64,000 nucleotides of DNA from Blastocatellia bacterium AA13 (GTDB taxonomy: Bacteria; Acidobacteriota; Blastocatellia; UBA7656): the NCBI GenBank assembly GCA_003222245.1, contig QHVH01000001.1, positions 248,001-312,000 of the forward strand. Direction: 5' to 3'. Under the pieces are notes generated by a model that was not told the DNA's origin, ran no database searches, and worked only from the letters and a program-made list of their open reading frames with translations. Positions 8,179 to 20,296 of this stretch are shown here, piece after piece. Position 1 is the first letter of the stretch; every line of letters starts with the position of its first letter. A program made the position numbers and the translations under genes.

Positions 8179-8778
8179 GTGGGATCACCTCAAGGCTCAT
8201 TGGAGTTTTCAGCGAGGGATCAAGATTGGGCCGTCCTGATCGGCAGGATGGCGCAGGGAGATCAATCGGCGCTGTCAACGCTTTACGATTCTACAGCGAG
8301 ATTGGTCTATGGCCTGGTGCTTAGAATCGTTAACGAGGCGCCGTCGGCCGAAGAAGTATTGTTGGACGTTTTTTCGCAGGTGTGGCGCCAGGCAGGCCAG
8401 TACGACGGGAAGCGGGGCGCGCCCCTGGCCTGGATTATGACCATAGCCAGAACTCGCGCCATCGATCGCGTGCGCTCCACTCGCCAGGAGCAGCAGCGAA
8501 GAGATCCGTTGGACACGGTGCAGGCAGTTAGATCTGAAAGCGCCGATCCCGAGCAGGACTCGGTCATCTCGGAGCGCCGCTTTATCGTCAGGCAGGCGTT
8601 AGCGGAGCTCGCGCCTGAACAGCGCCAGGTGATCGAGCTGGCTTACTATTCCGGAATGAGCCATAGCGAGATCGCGGCTACGCTGGGTCAACCGCTGGGG
8701 ACGGTGAAGACTCGAACACGTCTAGGAATGATGAGGCTGAGAGAGGCGTTGGCTCCCGTTCTTGGAGGCAGCCAGTGA
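8179..8778 (+). CDS. ECF-type RNA polymerase sigma factor
   Basis: A 199-residue sigma-70 family protein with region 2 (about residues 27-95, including YDSTARLVYGLVLRIV and the -10-binding helix AWIMTIARTRAIDRVRS) and region 4 (about 130-190, with the helix-turn-helix SHSEIAATLGQPLGTVKTR). It resembles SigK/EcfG-neighbour groups that are controlled by zinc-binding anti-sigma factors. The start is GTG after AAAGGG. The stop codon TGA overlaps the ATG of the next frame (TGATG), a classic translational coupling to the cognate anti-sigma factor, whose N-terminus is disrupted here. Confidence 0.92.
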   Translation: MGSPQGSLEFSARDQDWAVLIGRMAQGDQSALSTLYDSTARLVYGLVLRIVNEAPSAEEVLLDVFSQVWRQAGQYDGKRGAPLAWIMTIARTRAIDRVRSTRQEQQRRDPLDTVQAVRSESADPEQDSVISERRFIVRQALAELAPEQRQVIELAYYSGMSHSEIAATLGQPLGTVKTRTRLGMMRLREALAPVLGGSQ

Positions 8779-8948
8779 TGCATAAAGCAGTCGACGATGA
8801 AGTGCGAGAAAACGCCTCGCTCTATGCCCTGGGAGCGCTTGCGGAGGATGAGGCCGGAACGTTCGAGCAACACCTTCTGGAAGGAAATTGCGGCGGGCAT
8901 ATTCGAAAAGCATCTGTTCACGGACAAGGCGCGAGGCACGGTCACTAA
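8778..8948 (+). pseudogene. N-terminal anti-sigma (zinc-type) domain stub, out of frame with the cupin
   Basis: The ATG that overlaps the sigma-factor stop opens a 56-residue frame. Its first 36 residues (ASLYALGALAEDEAGTFEQH and so on) are clearly the start of a ChrR/RskA-type anti-sigma domain and resemble a second copy further on (AALYALGSLSEHEARAFKIH). The zinc-binding CxxC that should follow is missing, and the frame then runs into meaningless sequence and a stop at 8946. The cupin domain expected next continues in the +1 frame. This points to a deletion or indel around 8870-8890. Sequencing error cannot be excluded, but a single-base fix alone would not restore the CxxC. Confidence 0.6.
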
Positions 8949-10131
8949 TCTTGTGAGGCTTAGCCCCGGAGCCAAATGCCCGATTCACGATCATCCTAGC
9001 GTTGAAGAGTGTTATGTCATCGACGGCGATTTCAGATTCGGCGATGAGGTATTCGGACCAGGTGATTATCAGTGCGCCCTTGTTGGAAGCGTACATGGAA
9101 ATCTGCACACGGTCGGCGGGGCCCTTGTGCTCATCGTCGGCCCGGATCGTTACGAGGCTGTCCACAAAACGGAGCTCGAGCTCGAAGAACAAAGAAAGAG
9201 CCTGCTTGCGTTGGAGTCCCGAGGCGCGCTCTGGGAAAAGGTGGAACATGAGTCAGACTCACCGGGGCAGGAGATGATAATCGAAGATCATCAAGAGAGA
9301 GCGGCCCTGTATGCGCTCGGTTCCCTGAGCGAGCACGAAGCCCGCGCTTTCAAGATTCATCTACGCGACGGCTGCGCGATCTGCTCGAAGGAGTTGAGCG
9401 GCTTCGAAGCCGTCGTCGGCGAGCTTTCTTTCGGAGCTGTTTCGGCCGAGCCTCCCGCCGGCGTTATCGATAAGCTTCTGGCAAGAATCGAGAAAGATAG
9501 CCAGACTCAGCGGCCGTCGATTTCTGAATCCAGCCCTACGACGCCGAATTCTATTCCCGAGCCAATCCTGAAGAGCACTACGCGTTCTCGGTCTTATCTT
9601 GTCTGGGCGGTCGCTGCTTCACTTCTGGTCGCGATTCTGGCCGCTTCCTTTTGGTCAAAAACAAATTCTGCTTTGAATGAAGAACGTCGGCGGTTGGCGA
9701 CGATTGACGACGAAGTTCGAGCGCTGCGAGTGAATCTGACGGACGCATCCGCAAGGGCGCGTGAACTCGAGTTGATAGCGAGGGCCCTCGAGAGTCCGGG
9801 ATCGAGCATGATAAAGCTTGTTCGAGGATCTGAACAGTCTCAATCAAAGGATCCTGCCAAGATCTATTGGAATAAGCAGGCGGGCCAATGGATTGTTGCT
9901 TTGAATATGCCTCCTCCGCCCGAAGGCAAGGTCTATCAGTTATGGTTCATCACATCGGCTCCGTTGAGCGCGGGCGTCCTGACAACCGACGACTCCGGGC
10001 GCGGCGTTACGGTGGTTGAGGTCCCTCGTGGTATCGGAGAGATCAAGAAAGCGGCGATCACAATCGAGCCTCAGGGCGGTTCGACCTCGCCGACTATGCC
10101 GATAGCGGCTTCTGCTGACGTAGGACTCTAA
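8797..10131 (+). CDS. ChrR-type cupin fused to RskA-like anti-sigma factor
   Basis: The open frame encodes up to 444 residues. Its first 27 or so codons are the wrong-frame reading of the damaged anti-sigma domain, so the true start is uncertain. Residues 30-130 are a ChrR-like cupin with metal-ligand pattern HDH...E...H (CPIHDHPSVEECYV, GSVHGN). Residues 165-240 form a complete zinc-type anti-sigma domain (YALGSLSEHEARAF, H..DGCAIC), followed by a transmembrane helix near 270-290 (LVWAVAASLLVAILAASFW), a coiled coil and a C-terminal RskA domain (WIVALNMPPPPEGKVYQLWF). It probably binds and restrains the upstream sigma factor at the membrane. A possible internal start is the ATG at about 9275 after GGAG, which would yield a plain RskA-type protein. 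Confidence 0.75.
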   Translation: MKCEKTPRSMPWERLRRMRPERSSNTFWKEIAAGIFEKHLFTDKARGTVTNLVRLSPGAKCPIHDHPSVEECYVIDGDFRFGDEVFGPGDYQCALVGSVHGNLHTVGGALVLIVGPDRYEAVHKTELELEEQRKSLLALESRGALWEKVEHESDSPGQEMIIEDHQERAALYALGSLSEHEARAFKIHLRDGCAICSKELSGFEAVVGELSFGAVSAEPPAGVIDKLLARIEKDSQTQRPSISESSPTTPNSIPEPILKSTTRSRSYLVWAVAASLLVAILAASFWSKTNSALNEERRRLATIDDEVRALRVNLTDASARARELELIARALESPGSSMIKLVRGSEQSQSKDPAKIYWNKQAGQWIVALNMPPPPEGKVYQLWFITSAPLSAGVLTTDDSGRGVTVVEVPRGIGEIKKAAITIEPQGGSTSPTMPIAASADVGL

Positions 10132-10206
10132 CAAAAGGGAATTACACACTCCTGGCGCCTCTCATCCGCATTCCGAGCTGGAAGAGAAGCTCGATTGTCG
10201 ACCGTT

Positions 10207-10974
10207 TCACTCCAGCGCACGGCGCTCGAATTTACTCAACCCCACGTAGGTGAACAATCCGCAAAAGCCGATCAGTCCGCCAAGAATCAACCACAACGGC
10301 ATATGCGGTGACTGAGGAGTCAACGCGGCTCGAAAGCCTTCACTGGCATATACGAGCGGGTTGATCAGAACGAATTTCTGGAACCAGGGAATGACCTTCA
10401 ATGCTTCCCACGGATAGTAGGCGCATCCGAAAAATATCATCGGGCCAATCAGTACGTTGAAGATGAGCCCTATCTGTTGCGGCGCTACGAGGGTGCCTAC
10501 GACCATCCCGAGCGCGGCGAACAGCCAGCTCGTTAGAAGAGCTACCGAAATCAGAAGCGCAACATTGCCCGCCTGCAAATCCAGACCTGATCTCATCATC
10601 AACCAGGCGAGCGGCAGCACAAACAACCCGGCTATGACGGCTTGAATGATGCCTACAAGGATCTTCTCGAGGGCTACGCCCTTAATGCTTATCGGAGCCA
10701 GGAGCCGGTCTTCTATCTCCTTTGTCCAACCGAACTCGACTACGAGCGGCAACGCCACTGCCTGCATCCCGGAGAGCGTCATGCTCAGCGCGAGTATGCC
10801 CGGCAGCAGCAGATTTCCGTAGCCTCGCGCGACGATGCCCTGCCTCGGCATCACGTATCCAAAAATAAATGTAAACAGCAGCGGTTGAAGCCCGACGCGC
10901 ATTATGAAGTATTTCAATTCCCGTCTTGCCACTCGCATATCGCGATGCAGCAGAGCCATCATTGTCCCATTCAT
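10207..10974 (-). CDS. ABC-2 type drug/export permease
   Basis: A 255-residue inner-membrane protein with six predicted helices and the ABC-2 family pattern (GYVMPRQG near the start, LLPGILALSMTLSGMQ, FFGCAYYPWEALK near the C-terminus). It resembles DrrB/NodJ-like permeases exporting drugs, lipids or oligosaccharides. GAGG lies five bases before the ATG, and the stop of the ATPase gene is 10 bp upstream. Since that ATPase is frame-disrupted here, the transporter may not be functional as sequenced. Confidence 0.85.
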   Translation of the reverse strand: MNGTMMALLHRDMRVARRELKYFIMRVGLQPLLFTFIFGYVMPRQGIVARGYGNLLLPGILALSMTLSGMQAVALPLVVEFGWTKEIEDRLLAPISIKGVALEKILVGIIQAVIAGLFVLPLAWLMMRSGLDLQAGNVALLISVALLTSWLFAALGMVVGTLVAPQQIGLIFNVLIGPMIFFGCAYYPWEALKVIPWFQKFVLINPLVYASEGFRAALTPQSPHMPLWLILGGLIGFCGLFTYVGLSKFERRALE

Positions 10975-10984
10975 CTTCGCCTCG

Positions 10985-11954
10985 TTAATCGCGCAAGCTG
11001 CGGCCCGTCAGATGTAAGAAGAGGTTTTCGAGACTCGGCTCGGAGACATGTGCATCCGTCACCATGACATTCTGCTCACTCGCCACGCGCATTGCGTTTG
11101 CCAGAAGCCCCTCGACCTTATTTGCATACAACCGGATTCGATCATTTTGCGTCTTCACTTCGGCAACGCCGGCCATCGTTTGCAGCGCGGTCGCGAGCGT
11201 CGCGGCCTCTCCGTCTTTGTTCTGAATCTGTAGCTCGATCAGGTAGCCGCCGGGAACGTTGGCTTTCAATTGGGCCGGGGTGCCTGCTTCGAGCAGCTTG
11301 CCGTGATCCATAATCGCGATGCGCCGGCACAAATGATCGGCCTCTTCCATGTAATGCGTCGTCAGAAAAATCGTCTGGCCTTTCGAATTAAGCTCGGCGA
11401 GTAAATCCCACATCGCGCGGCGCGCTTGAGGATCAAGTCCGGTCGTGGGTTCATCAAGGAACAGGATCGCAGGATCATGCATGAGCGCTCGCGCAACCTT
11501 CAATCGCTGAGCCATTCCTCCCGAATAGGCAGTCGGCTTCTCGTCCGCGCGGTCGACAAGCTGGAACCGCGTCAGCAGCTCTTCCGCGCGCTGTTCTCGA
11601 ACTCGCTTCCGAATGCCGAAGTATTCCGCGTGGAACAGCAAGTTCTCGCGGCCGGTGAGGCTGCGGTCGAGATTATTCACCTGAGGCTACGCCGATTCGG
11701 CGTTTCACTTCGACCGGCTGGCGAGCTACGTCTATGCCGTCGATCGTTGCTCTGCCGCCTGTCGGCAGCACGCGAGTCGTAAGAATTCCGATTGTAGTCG
11801 TCTTGCCGGCGCCGTTCGGCCCTAACAAACCAAAAAATTCGCCTTTATCGACCTTGAAGGATATTCCGTCCACTGCCTTGACTTCGATCGACTGCCCCTT
11901 CGTTTTGGGTTTGTAGCTCTTGTGAAGATCATCGACGACAATGACGGAGTTCAT
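10985..11954 (-). pseudogene. ABC exporter ATPase (DrrA/NodI-like), frameshifted
   Basis: The gene starts at the ATG 11952-11954 (GGAGCAAT before it) and encodes the N-terminal 93 residues with Walker A GPNGAGKTTT, then meets a stop at 11673. The rest of the protein continues in another frame from about 11690 to 10985: signature YSGGMAQRLKVARAL, Walker B ILFLDEPTTGLDP, switch His in LTTHYMEE, and a C-terminal DUF4162-like region. The family usually reads GVVPQ or GVAPQ where the frames meet; here GTAG is followed directly by CCTCAG, so two bases are missing (or one is extra) at 11685-11690. Everything else is intact, so this is either a very recent pseudogene or a sequencing error. Translated whole it would be about 322 residues, normal for DrrA. 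Confidence 0.85.
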
Positions 11955-12333
11955 ATTGCTCCAGGATTAAATTGCTCAGGGACTTAAAGACAATTGTAGG
12001 ACATAAGGTACCGATCAATAACACGATGATGGAAAGGGAAGCAAACTGAGTATGAACTTAGTATGACCCCATGCGCATTAGAGGACATTGAGATCAGAAA
12101 CAGGGGCGAAGCCTTTGGCGCTTTGCCCCTGTCTAACGTACTAGCTGCAAAGCTCATGCCTGCTCACTGACTGCTGACGTATGCAGCTTCCCCAGCGTGT
12201 GTGGTTTTCGGGCGCCCTCACGGATCTTACCGGGAAAAGATTTTCGCTTGGCCGTTCTCAGCGGCTGCGGAGATGAATCCTATATGCGGAAGTGCGAAAG
12301 GAGCATTGCGGCTTATCGTGTTAAGATTCGGCC
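11955..12333. other. Intergenic region upstream of recF with a strong hairpin
   Basis: A divergent spacer of 379 bp between the ABC ATPase and recF. It contains a 12-bp stem with one G-U pair (12101-12112 with 12120-12131, 7-nt loop) that lacks a T-tract on the plus strand. No dnaA, dnaN or obvious cluster of DnaA boxes is visible, so it is not supported as a replication origin. The recF promoter should lie between 12140 and 12330. Confidence 0.45.
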
Positions 12334-13542
12334 ATGATTCTCGCGCGATTGGATGTGGACGGCTTCCGTAATTTGGAAGGCGCCGCCGATTTCAGCCCTT
12401 CCCTGAACATCTTCTATGGAGACAACGCGCAGGGGAAAACGAACTGGCTCGAAGCAGTTTATGTTCTCGGCACGACAAAATCGTTTAGAACCAGCCAGCT
12501 TCGCGATTGTATCAGCTTTGACGCGGCTCGTTCGCTGATTACGGGGCTCACTGAGCGCGAGTCGATCTCTAAACAACTTCAAACTCTAATCTCCCCATCG
12601 TCAAAAGAGCTTTACGCCAACGGCAAGCGAGAAACTCTGTCCCGGTACCTCGGCAATCTGACCGTTTTTTCACTATCCCTCGAAGGAATGGAGGTTATCA
12701 GGGGAGACGCGAGCAATCGGCGCCGCCTGATCGACAGAGGGATAGTAGCGCTATCGCCGGCGTATCTTGATAGACTCGCCGAATACAACCGAGTGGTTAA
12801 ACAGAAGAACAAGCTTCTTGTTACGGCGCAGGAAAGCGGCAGTCCGGCTCGCTTTTATTCGCAGATCGAAGTCTGGAACGAACAATTGATTTCGGTTGCC
12901 AGCGAGGTTCATACGGCTCGATCCAGCTATGTCCAGATGGCAGAGGCGCAACTGGAGAGAGAGAACCATGGGCGAGCGATCTTCGGAGCCGAATCGGTTT
13001 CTATTGGCTACCGGTCGTGCCTTGAAGGGAAAGGCGACCTGAGCCGATACAGCGAGCTTCTCCACGAGCGATTAGCGCTGCGAATGCCGGCCGAGATCGC
13101 CGCGGGACATTGCCTGATCGGGCCCCATCGCGACGATATTGAACTGTTGGCGGACGGTCGCGAGGTGGCCAGATTCGGCAGCGCCGGACAGCAGCGAAGT
13201 ACCTTATTTCTCCTTGTTTTAGCCCAGATATCAATCTATACTTCCACTTACGAAGAAAGACCGGTTCTCCTGATCGATGACATCGATGCAGAGCTTGATC
13301 GCGGCAGGATCGAAGCGCTGATTTCGGAGCTCGAAGGACGGGCTCAAACGTTCGTAAGCACGTCACGCCGCGCCATAGCGAATCGTTATCGGGATCGCGC
13401 GCGTGTCCTTCTTGTCGAACGAGGCCGGATTGCAAAAGACACGCCGGCCTTCTACGAAACCGCGGCCCCGGCAACCCGACAGGCACTCGAGGTACAGACT
13501 CTCGACGCATACGATGAAGAAGAAGCACCGGCTCTCGAATAA
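12334..13542 (+). CDS. recF: DNA replication and repair protein RecF
   Basis: A 402-residue SMC-like ATPase that helps load RecA at gapped DNA. The N-terminus has the RecF pattern LDVDGFRNLEGAADFSP and Walker A GDNAQGKTN (about residues 29-37); the C-terminal part carries the signature FGSAGQQRSTLFLL and Walker B PVLLIDDIDAELD. Length is slightly above the usual 360-370. recF lies directly before gyrB, a common chromosomal arrangement, but the usual dnaA and dnaN partners are not upstream. The last 20 residues form an acidic tail (DAYDEEEAPALE) that the family does not normally have. Confidence 0.95.
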   Translation: MILARLDVDGFRNLEGAADFSPSLNIFYGDNAQGKTNWLEAVYVLGTTKSFRTSQLRDCISFDAARSLITGLTERESISKQLQTLISPSSKELYANGKRETLSRYLGNLTVFSLSLEGMEVIRGDASNRRRLIDRGIVALSPAYLDRLAEYNRVVKQKNKLLVTAQESGSPARFYSQIEVWNEQLISVASEVHTARSSYVQMAEAQLERENHGRAIFGAESVSIGYRSCLEGKGDLSRYSELLHERLALRMPAEIAAGHCLIGPHRDDIELLADGREVARFGSAGQQRSTLFLLVLAQISIYTSTYEERPVLLIDDIDAELDRGRIEALISELEGRAQTFVSTSRRAIANRYRDRARVLLVERGRIAKDTPAFYETAAPATRQALEVQTLDAYDEEEAPALE

Positions 13543-13584
13543 TGAGCATGGCGATAATACAACCAGCGATGGAGATAAACTTAA

Positions 13585-16056
<2,472 letters not shown>

Positions 16057-16136
16057 GCGAGGCAGAGAAAATCACCGAAGCGAAGCGACAGACCAGCGCG
16101 CGCGCGGCAATTCGCTGGAGATTCAGATGTCTCCGA

Positions 16137-19100
16137 ATGTTGTGTGTCGCCCTCTTGCTGGTATGTTGGAGTGCGGCCGCGACCACTTTGCATTTCGACG
16201 GCGGCAGCTTGATCGGCGTCGTGCATGATGAGCAGGGGCTGCCGGTCGCGGATGCCAAAGTAAGCGTTACCTCTGAGAAGTTCTCGGTCTCCGCATTGAC
16301 CGTGGCTGACGGCAGATTCGATTTCAGGAATCTTGCTCCGGGTCAGTACAGAATTACAGCCGAAGCCTCGGGCTATCGAAAGGAATCCGTAGCCGTCACA
16401 ATCGCGCGGGTCGGAGAAGTCCTCAGCAACGCGATGGTCCTCAGGCCTTCGTCCCTTCACGTTGCCGTATTCGATTCAACAAGCAGATTGCCTCTTGGCG
16501 GCGTCAGCGTGACGCTCCAGGTTACCGAACGCGGGCCTTCGCCATCCGCGACGGCGATCGCGCCATCCGCGCGGGCCGTTACCGATGAAAGCGGCGACGC
16601 CTATTTTGGAAGGCTGGCGCCGGGGTCTTATCGGCTTACAGCAACGCAGCGCGGATTCGAAGAATATCAAAGCGATGTGTTCGTGTCCGCGGGCAGGGTA
16701 ACAACCGAGTTCGCGCTCCCGCTTTCCATTGCTCCTGTTATTCCCATCAACGATAAATCGGTTCGCCGCTACGCGCTGCCGAATCTCCCATCAAAAAACG
16801 TTCAGACTCTCTTTCAAGACAGCGATGGATGGATGTGGTTTGGAACCGACAAAGGCGTCGCGCGCTTCAACGGCGCGGACTTCAAATCTTCGTCGTCGCC
16901 CGATTCCGCTTACTCGTCGCTGACGGGCGTCGATGTACGCTCGATAGCCGAAGATAGGGCTGGTCAGATTTGGCTCGCAACCCCGAACGGCGTCAAAGTA
17001 GTTACAAAACAGGGCCGCCAGGTGACCGATGAGCTGACCGGGATCGAAGTACGTCATCTTCTGATCGATTCGCGCGGCGTGGTTTGGGCCGCGACGACGC
17101 GAGGCGAGTTCAGAAGCTCCAACAGAGAAGGAATCAGGTTCGAACAGATGAGCGGGCCGGCTTCGCCCGATGTCCGACAGACAACAGAGGACTCGGAAGG
17201 CCGGATTTGGATGGCGGCAAGCGACGGCGCCTATCGGTTCGATGGCGCCAGATTCATTCTCTTCGATTCCGGTCCTGCGCGCGGCGCCGCGCCCGCGGCA
17301 TCTGTTTCTGATCAGGCGAGGGTTCCCGCGGGAGCAGCGTCCGACCTGCATTGCATTTTTTCGGATCGCGGCGGAAGAATCTGGCTCGCCTCGCCGGCGG
17401 GCATGCGCTATGTAGAAGCAGAGAAACTCGTCAGTCCTTTGAAAGATCAGTCAAAGACGGATGGCGCTCCGGCGTCGGATGTCCGCGCGGTCGCCCAGGA
17501 TCGTTCGGGGCGCATCTGGCTTGCATCCTCTTCCGGAGGCGCCTTTGTTTATGACTCGGACATCAACAAATCGCAGCGGCTGAGCGCGCTGGATCGCGAC
17601 CATGTGGCCGCGATAATCAGCGACAGGGAAGGGAATCTCTGGTTCGGCACCGACAACGGGGCGGTACGGGCCGACCTCTACAGTTTCGTCAATTTCAACA
17701 CCAGCCGGGGCCTGTCCGACAACGATGTAAGGCAGGTCGAAGAAGAGTCGCCGTCCGAGCCCTCGGATCAGGGGCAGCATATGAGACGTCTCTGGTTTGC
17801 CACCGGCGCGGGCACTTCGGTGATGGAGGCGGAACGGCTCTTACCGTTGGAGAGTTTTAAGGCGAACATAGGCGTGAGGTCAGTGGCGCGAGACCGCAGC
17901 GGGGCGACCTGGTTTGCAACTGATCAAGGGGTATTCCGGCTCACCGGTAAAGCGCTTACTCAGTTGAATGAAGGCAACGGGCTTTCATCGAATAACGTTC
18001 GATGGGTCAAAGCCGCGGCTAACGGCTCGCTTATCTTGTTCGCAACGGCCAAAGGGGTCAGCGTCTACAGGGACGGCGTGCTTCGTAGCCTCGATGAGTT
18101 GAGCTCCTACGACGTAAGGCACGTGGCGGAGGGGCCCGACGGCCGCATCTGGTGCTCGACTTCGCGAGGCGTCGCGATCATCAATTTCTCGACAGGCGCT
18201 TTTGATTTTGTCGACGAGGGGCGCGGTCTCGCGGACGCCGACACCCGCTGGGTGACTGAATGGAACGGAAAGATGGCTGTCGCGACTCGCGCGGGAATTC
18301 AAACATTCGAGGCCGAGTCTGCATCTCCACGGGCGCTGACCCAATTCGACACCGAACCCGCGGACACGTTGTTCACCGATCGAGACGGTTACCTCTGGGC
18401 TGGAATGGAGGAGGGCGGCCTGAAGAAATTCAGTTTGATCGGAGATCGGGTGATGTCCGCGGTCTACTCGAGCGAGAACGACGCTTTTACGGCCCGCCGA
18501 ATCAGATCGATTTCGCAGGACACGCTTGGAGAGATCTGGATCGCTACTGAAGTAGGCGCTCTGAGACACGAGCCGGTCAGGGCCGCTCCTCTCGCGCGGG
18601 TTTCGCTTGAAACAGACGGCGAAACTCTGGGCATCGCGGATAACGCGGACAAGGCGCCGGCCGTAAAGGAGATCTCCTACGGCCGGCATAAACTGACGTT
18701 CCATATCGCCGCCGCAAGCATGAACGGACCGGTTCGATACCTCTACCGCATTCAATCAGCGGGCAAGGACAGCGAATGGCAGATACTTCCGGCGCAACAA
18801 TCGGCGGAGCGTGAGATTCCGATCTTCGAGATTGGTGAAGGGAGCCATAGCTTCGAGTTGATCGCGTTGAATCGAGATCTCTATGGCGCCGCCGCGCCTG
18901 CCGTTCGACTCTCGTTCGTTGTTGGCTCGCCGTTCTGGAAGCGCTGGTGGTTCTACGCCGTCACCGTTTCGCTGGTCGCGGCGGCCGTGGCTGCCGTAGC
19001 CGCCGCCAGAAAAGTGCAGCAGCGCGAATACGTGTTGCCCAAAGAGCTCCGAAACTATGTTCCGATCGAGCCCAATCCGTATATCGTCGGCAATCCGATC

Positions 19101-20285
19101 AGAACCGAGCAGATGTTTTATGGACGCGAAGACGATTTTCGCTACGTGCGAACGAAGCTCGAGGCTGCAAGCCAGGGAGTCGTCATAGTGTTTTGCGGCG
19201 AGCGGCGCGTCGGCAAGAGCTCGATACTGTATCAGGTTTCAAACGGGCGGCTCGGCGATCGCTTCGCGCCGGTATTCATAGACATGCAGGAGATGGTGAT
19301 TGCCGACGACAGCGAGTTCTTCGCAAGGGTCTGTCGACTGATTTCAGACGCGGTCTCGCGGCTCGATATGGCCGCGCACGCGCTTCAAACCCCGGGCGGT
19401 GAGAGCCGGACGGATCGAAGCGCGGCCTTCTCTGAAACCGCGCCAAAAGTGAGACCTCCGGAGTTCGGCCATCGCAATCCTTATCCGCTCTTTCTCGATT
19501 TTCTGGATGATGTGCTTGGCGCGCTCGAAGAAAAAACGCTGCTCCTTCTGATCGACGAGTACGAGCTGCTGGAAGGAAAAGTGGATGACGGCCGCCTCTC
19601 GCCTGAGCTGTTCACTTTCCTGGCCGGATTGATGGATAACAAGGAGCGCCTTGCGTTGATCTTCACCGGCTCGCGCAGGCTCGAGGAACGCGATAAGAAA
19701 TACTGGCGCGAGTTGTTGAGGAGATCGCTCTTTAGAAAAGTCGGCTTTCTTTCCGAGAACGACACGCGCCGTTTGATAGTCGAACCCGTTGACGGCCGGC
19801 TCGTATTCGGCCGTTCCGTCTTGGATCGAATCTACCGACTCACCGCGGGCCAGCCTTTTTATACGCAGGTGATTTGTCAGAATATGGTCGATCATGTGAA
19901 TGAACATCGTCGGAACTGGGTTACACTCACGGATTTGAAGACCGTAATCGATGAGATCATCGATAATCCTCTACCGCAGATGATCTATGCGTGGGACGGC
20001 TTGTCGGACGATGAAAAACTGTCGCTCTCGTTGTTGACCGAAAGGCTTGCCGATCCTGACGCCTTTGCGACAGCGGCCGAGCTTCGCGAATCGGTTCAGG
20101 AGAACGATTATCCGGTTCACCTGTCCGAAAACACGATCAGAGTGACGCTGGAGGAACTATTCCGGCGAGAGTTCCTGGACAAAGACGCGATCGACGGATT
20201 TAGATTCAAGATGGATCTGCTGCGGCAATGGATTCACCGCGCGCATTCAATCTGGCAGGTAGTCAACGAAGTGCGAACGCATTAA
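16137..20285 (+). CDS. Double beta-propeller transmembrane sensor with C-terminal STAND-type ATPase
   Basis: A 1382-residue protein. Order: signal peptide (1-16); two carboxypeptidase-regulatory-like beta domains (about 20-105 and 108-190); fourteen Reg_prop repeats of the form DVR.I..D..G.IW.AT..GV (about 215-800), enough for two seven-bladed propellers; a Y_Y_Y Ig-like domain (about 830-930); one transmembrane helix (about 935-960); then a cytoplasmic P-loop ATPase beginning NPYIVGNPI and FYGRE, with Walker A GERRVGKSS (Lys1027) and Walker B LLLIDEYE near 1135, and a winged-helix-like C-terminus. The periplasmic half is that of hybrid two-component sensors, but no histidine kinase, receiver or AraC domain is present. 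The next gene carries the same kind of ATPase fused to a protein kinase, so the pair probably transmits an external signal through ATPase-ATPase contact. gyrB ends 80 bp upstream. Confidence 0.85.
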   Translation: MLCVALLLVCWSAAATTLHFDGGSLIGVVHDEQGLPVADAKVSVTSEKFSVSALTVADGRFDFRNLAPGQYRITAEASGYRKESVAVTIARVGEVLSNAMVLRPSSLHVAVFDSTSRLPLGGVSVTLQVTERGPSPSATAIAPSARAVTDESGDAYFGRLAPGSYRLTATQRGFEEYQSDVFVSAGRVTTEFALPLSIAPVIPINDKSVRRYALPNLPSKNVQTLFQDSDGWMWFGTDKGVARFNGADFKSSSSPDSAYSSLTGVDVRSIAEDRAGQIWLATPNGVKVVTKQGRQVTDELTGIEVRHLLIDSRGVVWAATTRGEFRSSNREGIRFEQMSGPASPDVRQTTEDSEGRIWMAASDGAYRFDGARFILFDSGPARGAAPAASVSDQARVPAGAASDLHCIFSDRGGRIWLASPAGMRYVEAEKLVSPLKDQSKTDGAPASDVRAVAQDRSGRIWLASSSGGAFVYDSDINKSQRLSALDRDHVAAIISDREGNLWFGTDNGAVRADLYSFVNFNTSRGLSDNDVRQVEEESPSEPSDQGQHMRRLWFATGAGTSVMEAERLLPLESFKANIGVRSVARDRSGATWFATDQGVFRLTGKALTQLNEGNGLSSNNVRWVKAAANGSLILFATAKGVSVYRDGVLRSLDELSSYDVRHVAEGPDGRIWCSTSRGVAIINFSTGAFDFVDEGRGLADADTRWVTEWNGKMAVATRAGIQTFEAESASPRALTQFDTEPADTLFTDRDGYLWAGMEEGGLKKFSLIGDRVMSAVYSSENDAFTARRIRSISQDTLGEIWIATEVGALRHEPVRAAPLARVSLETDGETLGIADNADKAPAVKEISYGRHKLTFHIAAASMNGPVRYLYRIQSAGKDSEWQILPAQQSAEREIPIFEIGEGSHSFELIALNRDLYGAAAPAVRLSFVVGSPFWKRWWFYAVTVSLVAAAVAAVAAARKVQQREYVLPKELRNYVPIEPNPYIVGNPIRTEQMFYGREDDFRYVRTKLEAASQGVVIVFCGERRVGKSSILYQVSNGRLGDRFAPVFIDMQEMVIADDSEFFARVCRLISDAVSRLDMAAHALQTPGGESRTDRSAAFSETAPKVRPPEFGHRNPYPLFLDFLDDVLGALEEKTLLLLIDEYELLEGKVDDGRLSPELFTFLAGLMDNKERLALIFTGSRRLEERDKKYWRELLRRSLFRKVGFLSENDTRRLIVEPVDGRLVFGRSVLDRIYRLTAGQPFYTQVICQNMVDHVNEHRRNWVTLTDLKTVIDEIIDNPLPQMIYAWDGLSDDEKLSLSLLTERLADPDAFATAAELRESVQENDYPVHLSENTIRVTLEELFRREFLDKDAIDGFRFKMDLLRQWIHRAHSIWQVVNEVRTH

Positions 20286-20296
20286 ACGGAAACCAC

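Noticed and set aside
8179-8192. GGATCACCTC near the sigma factor start, and GGATCAC in the 35.9-kb repeat, resembling the 16S rRNA 3' tail
   Set aside because: The matches are only 7-10 bases and no rRNA body is nearby; judged chance.
11955-12333. Possible replication origin near recF-gyrB
   Set aside because: dnaA and dnaN are absent, and no cluster of DnaA boxes or AT-rich unwinding element was seen.
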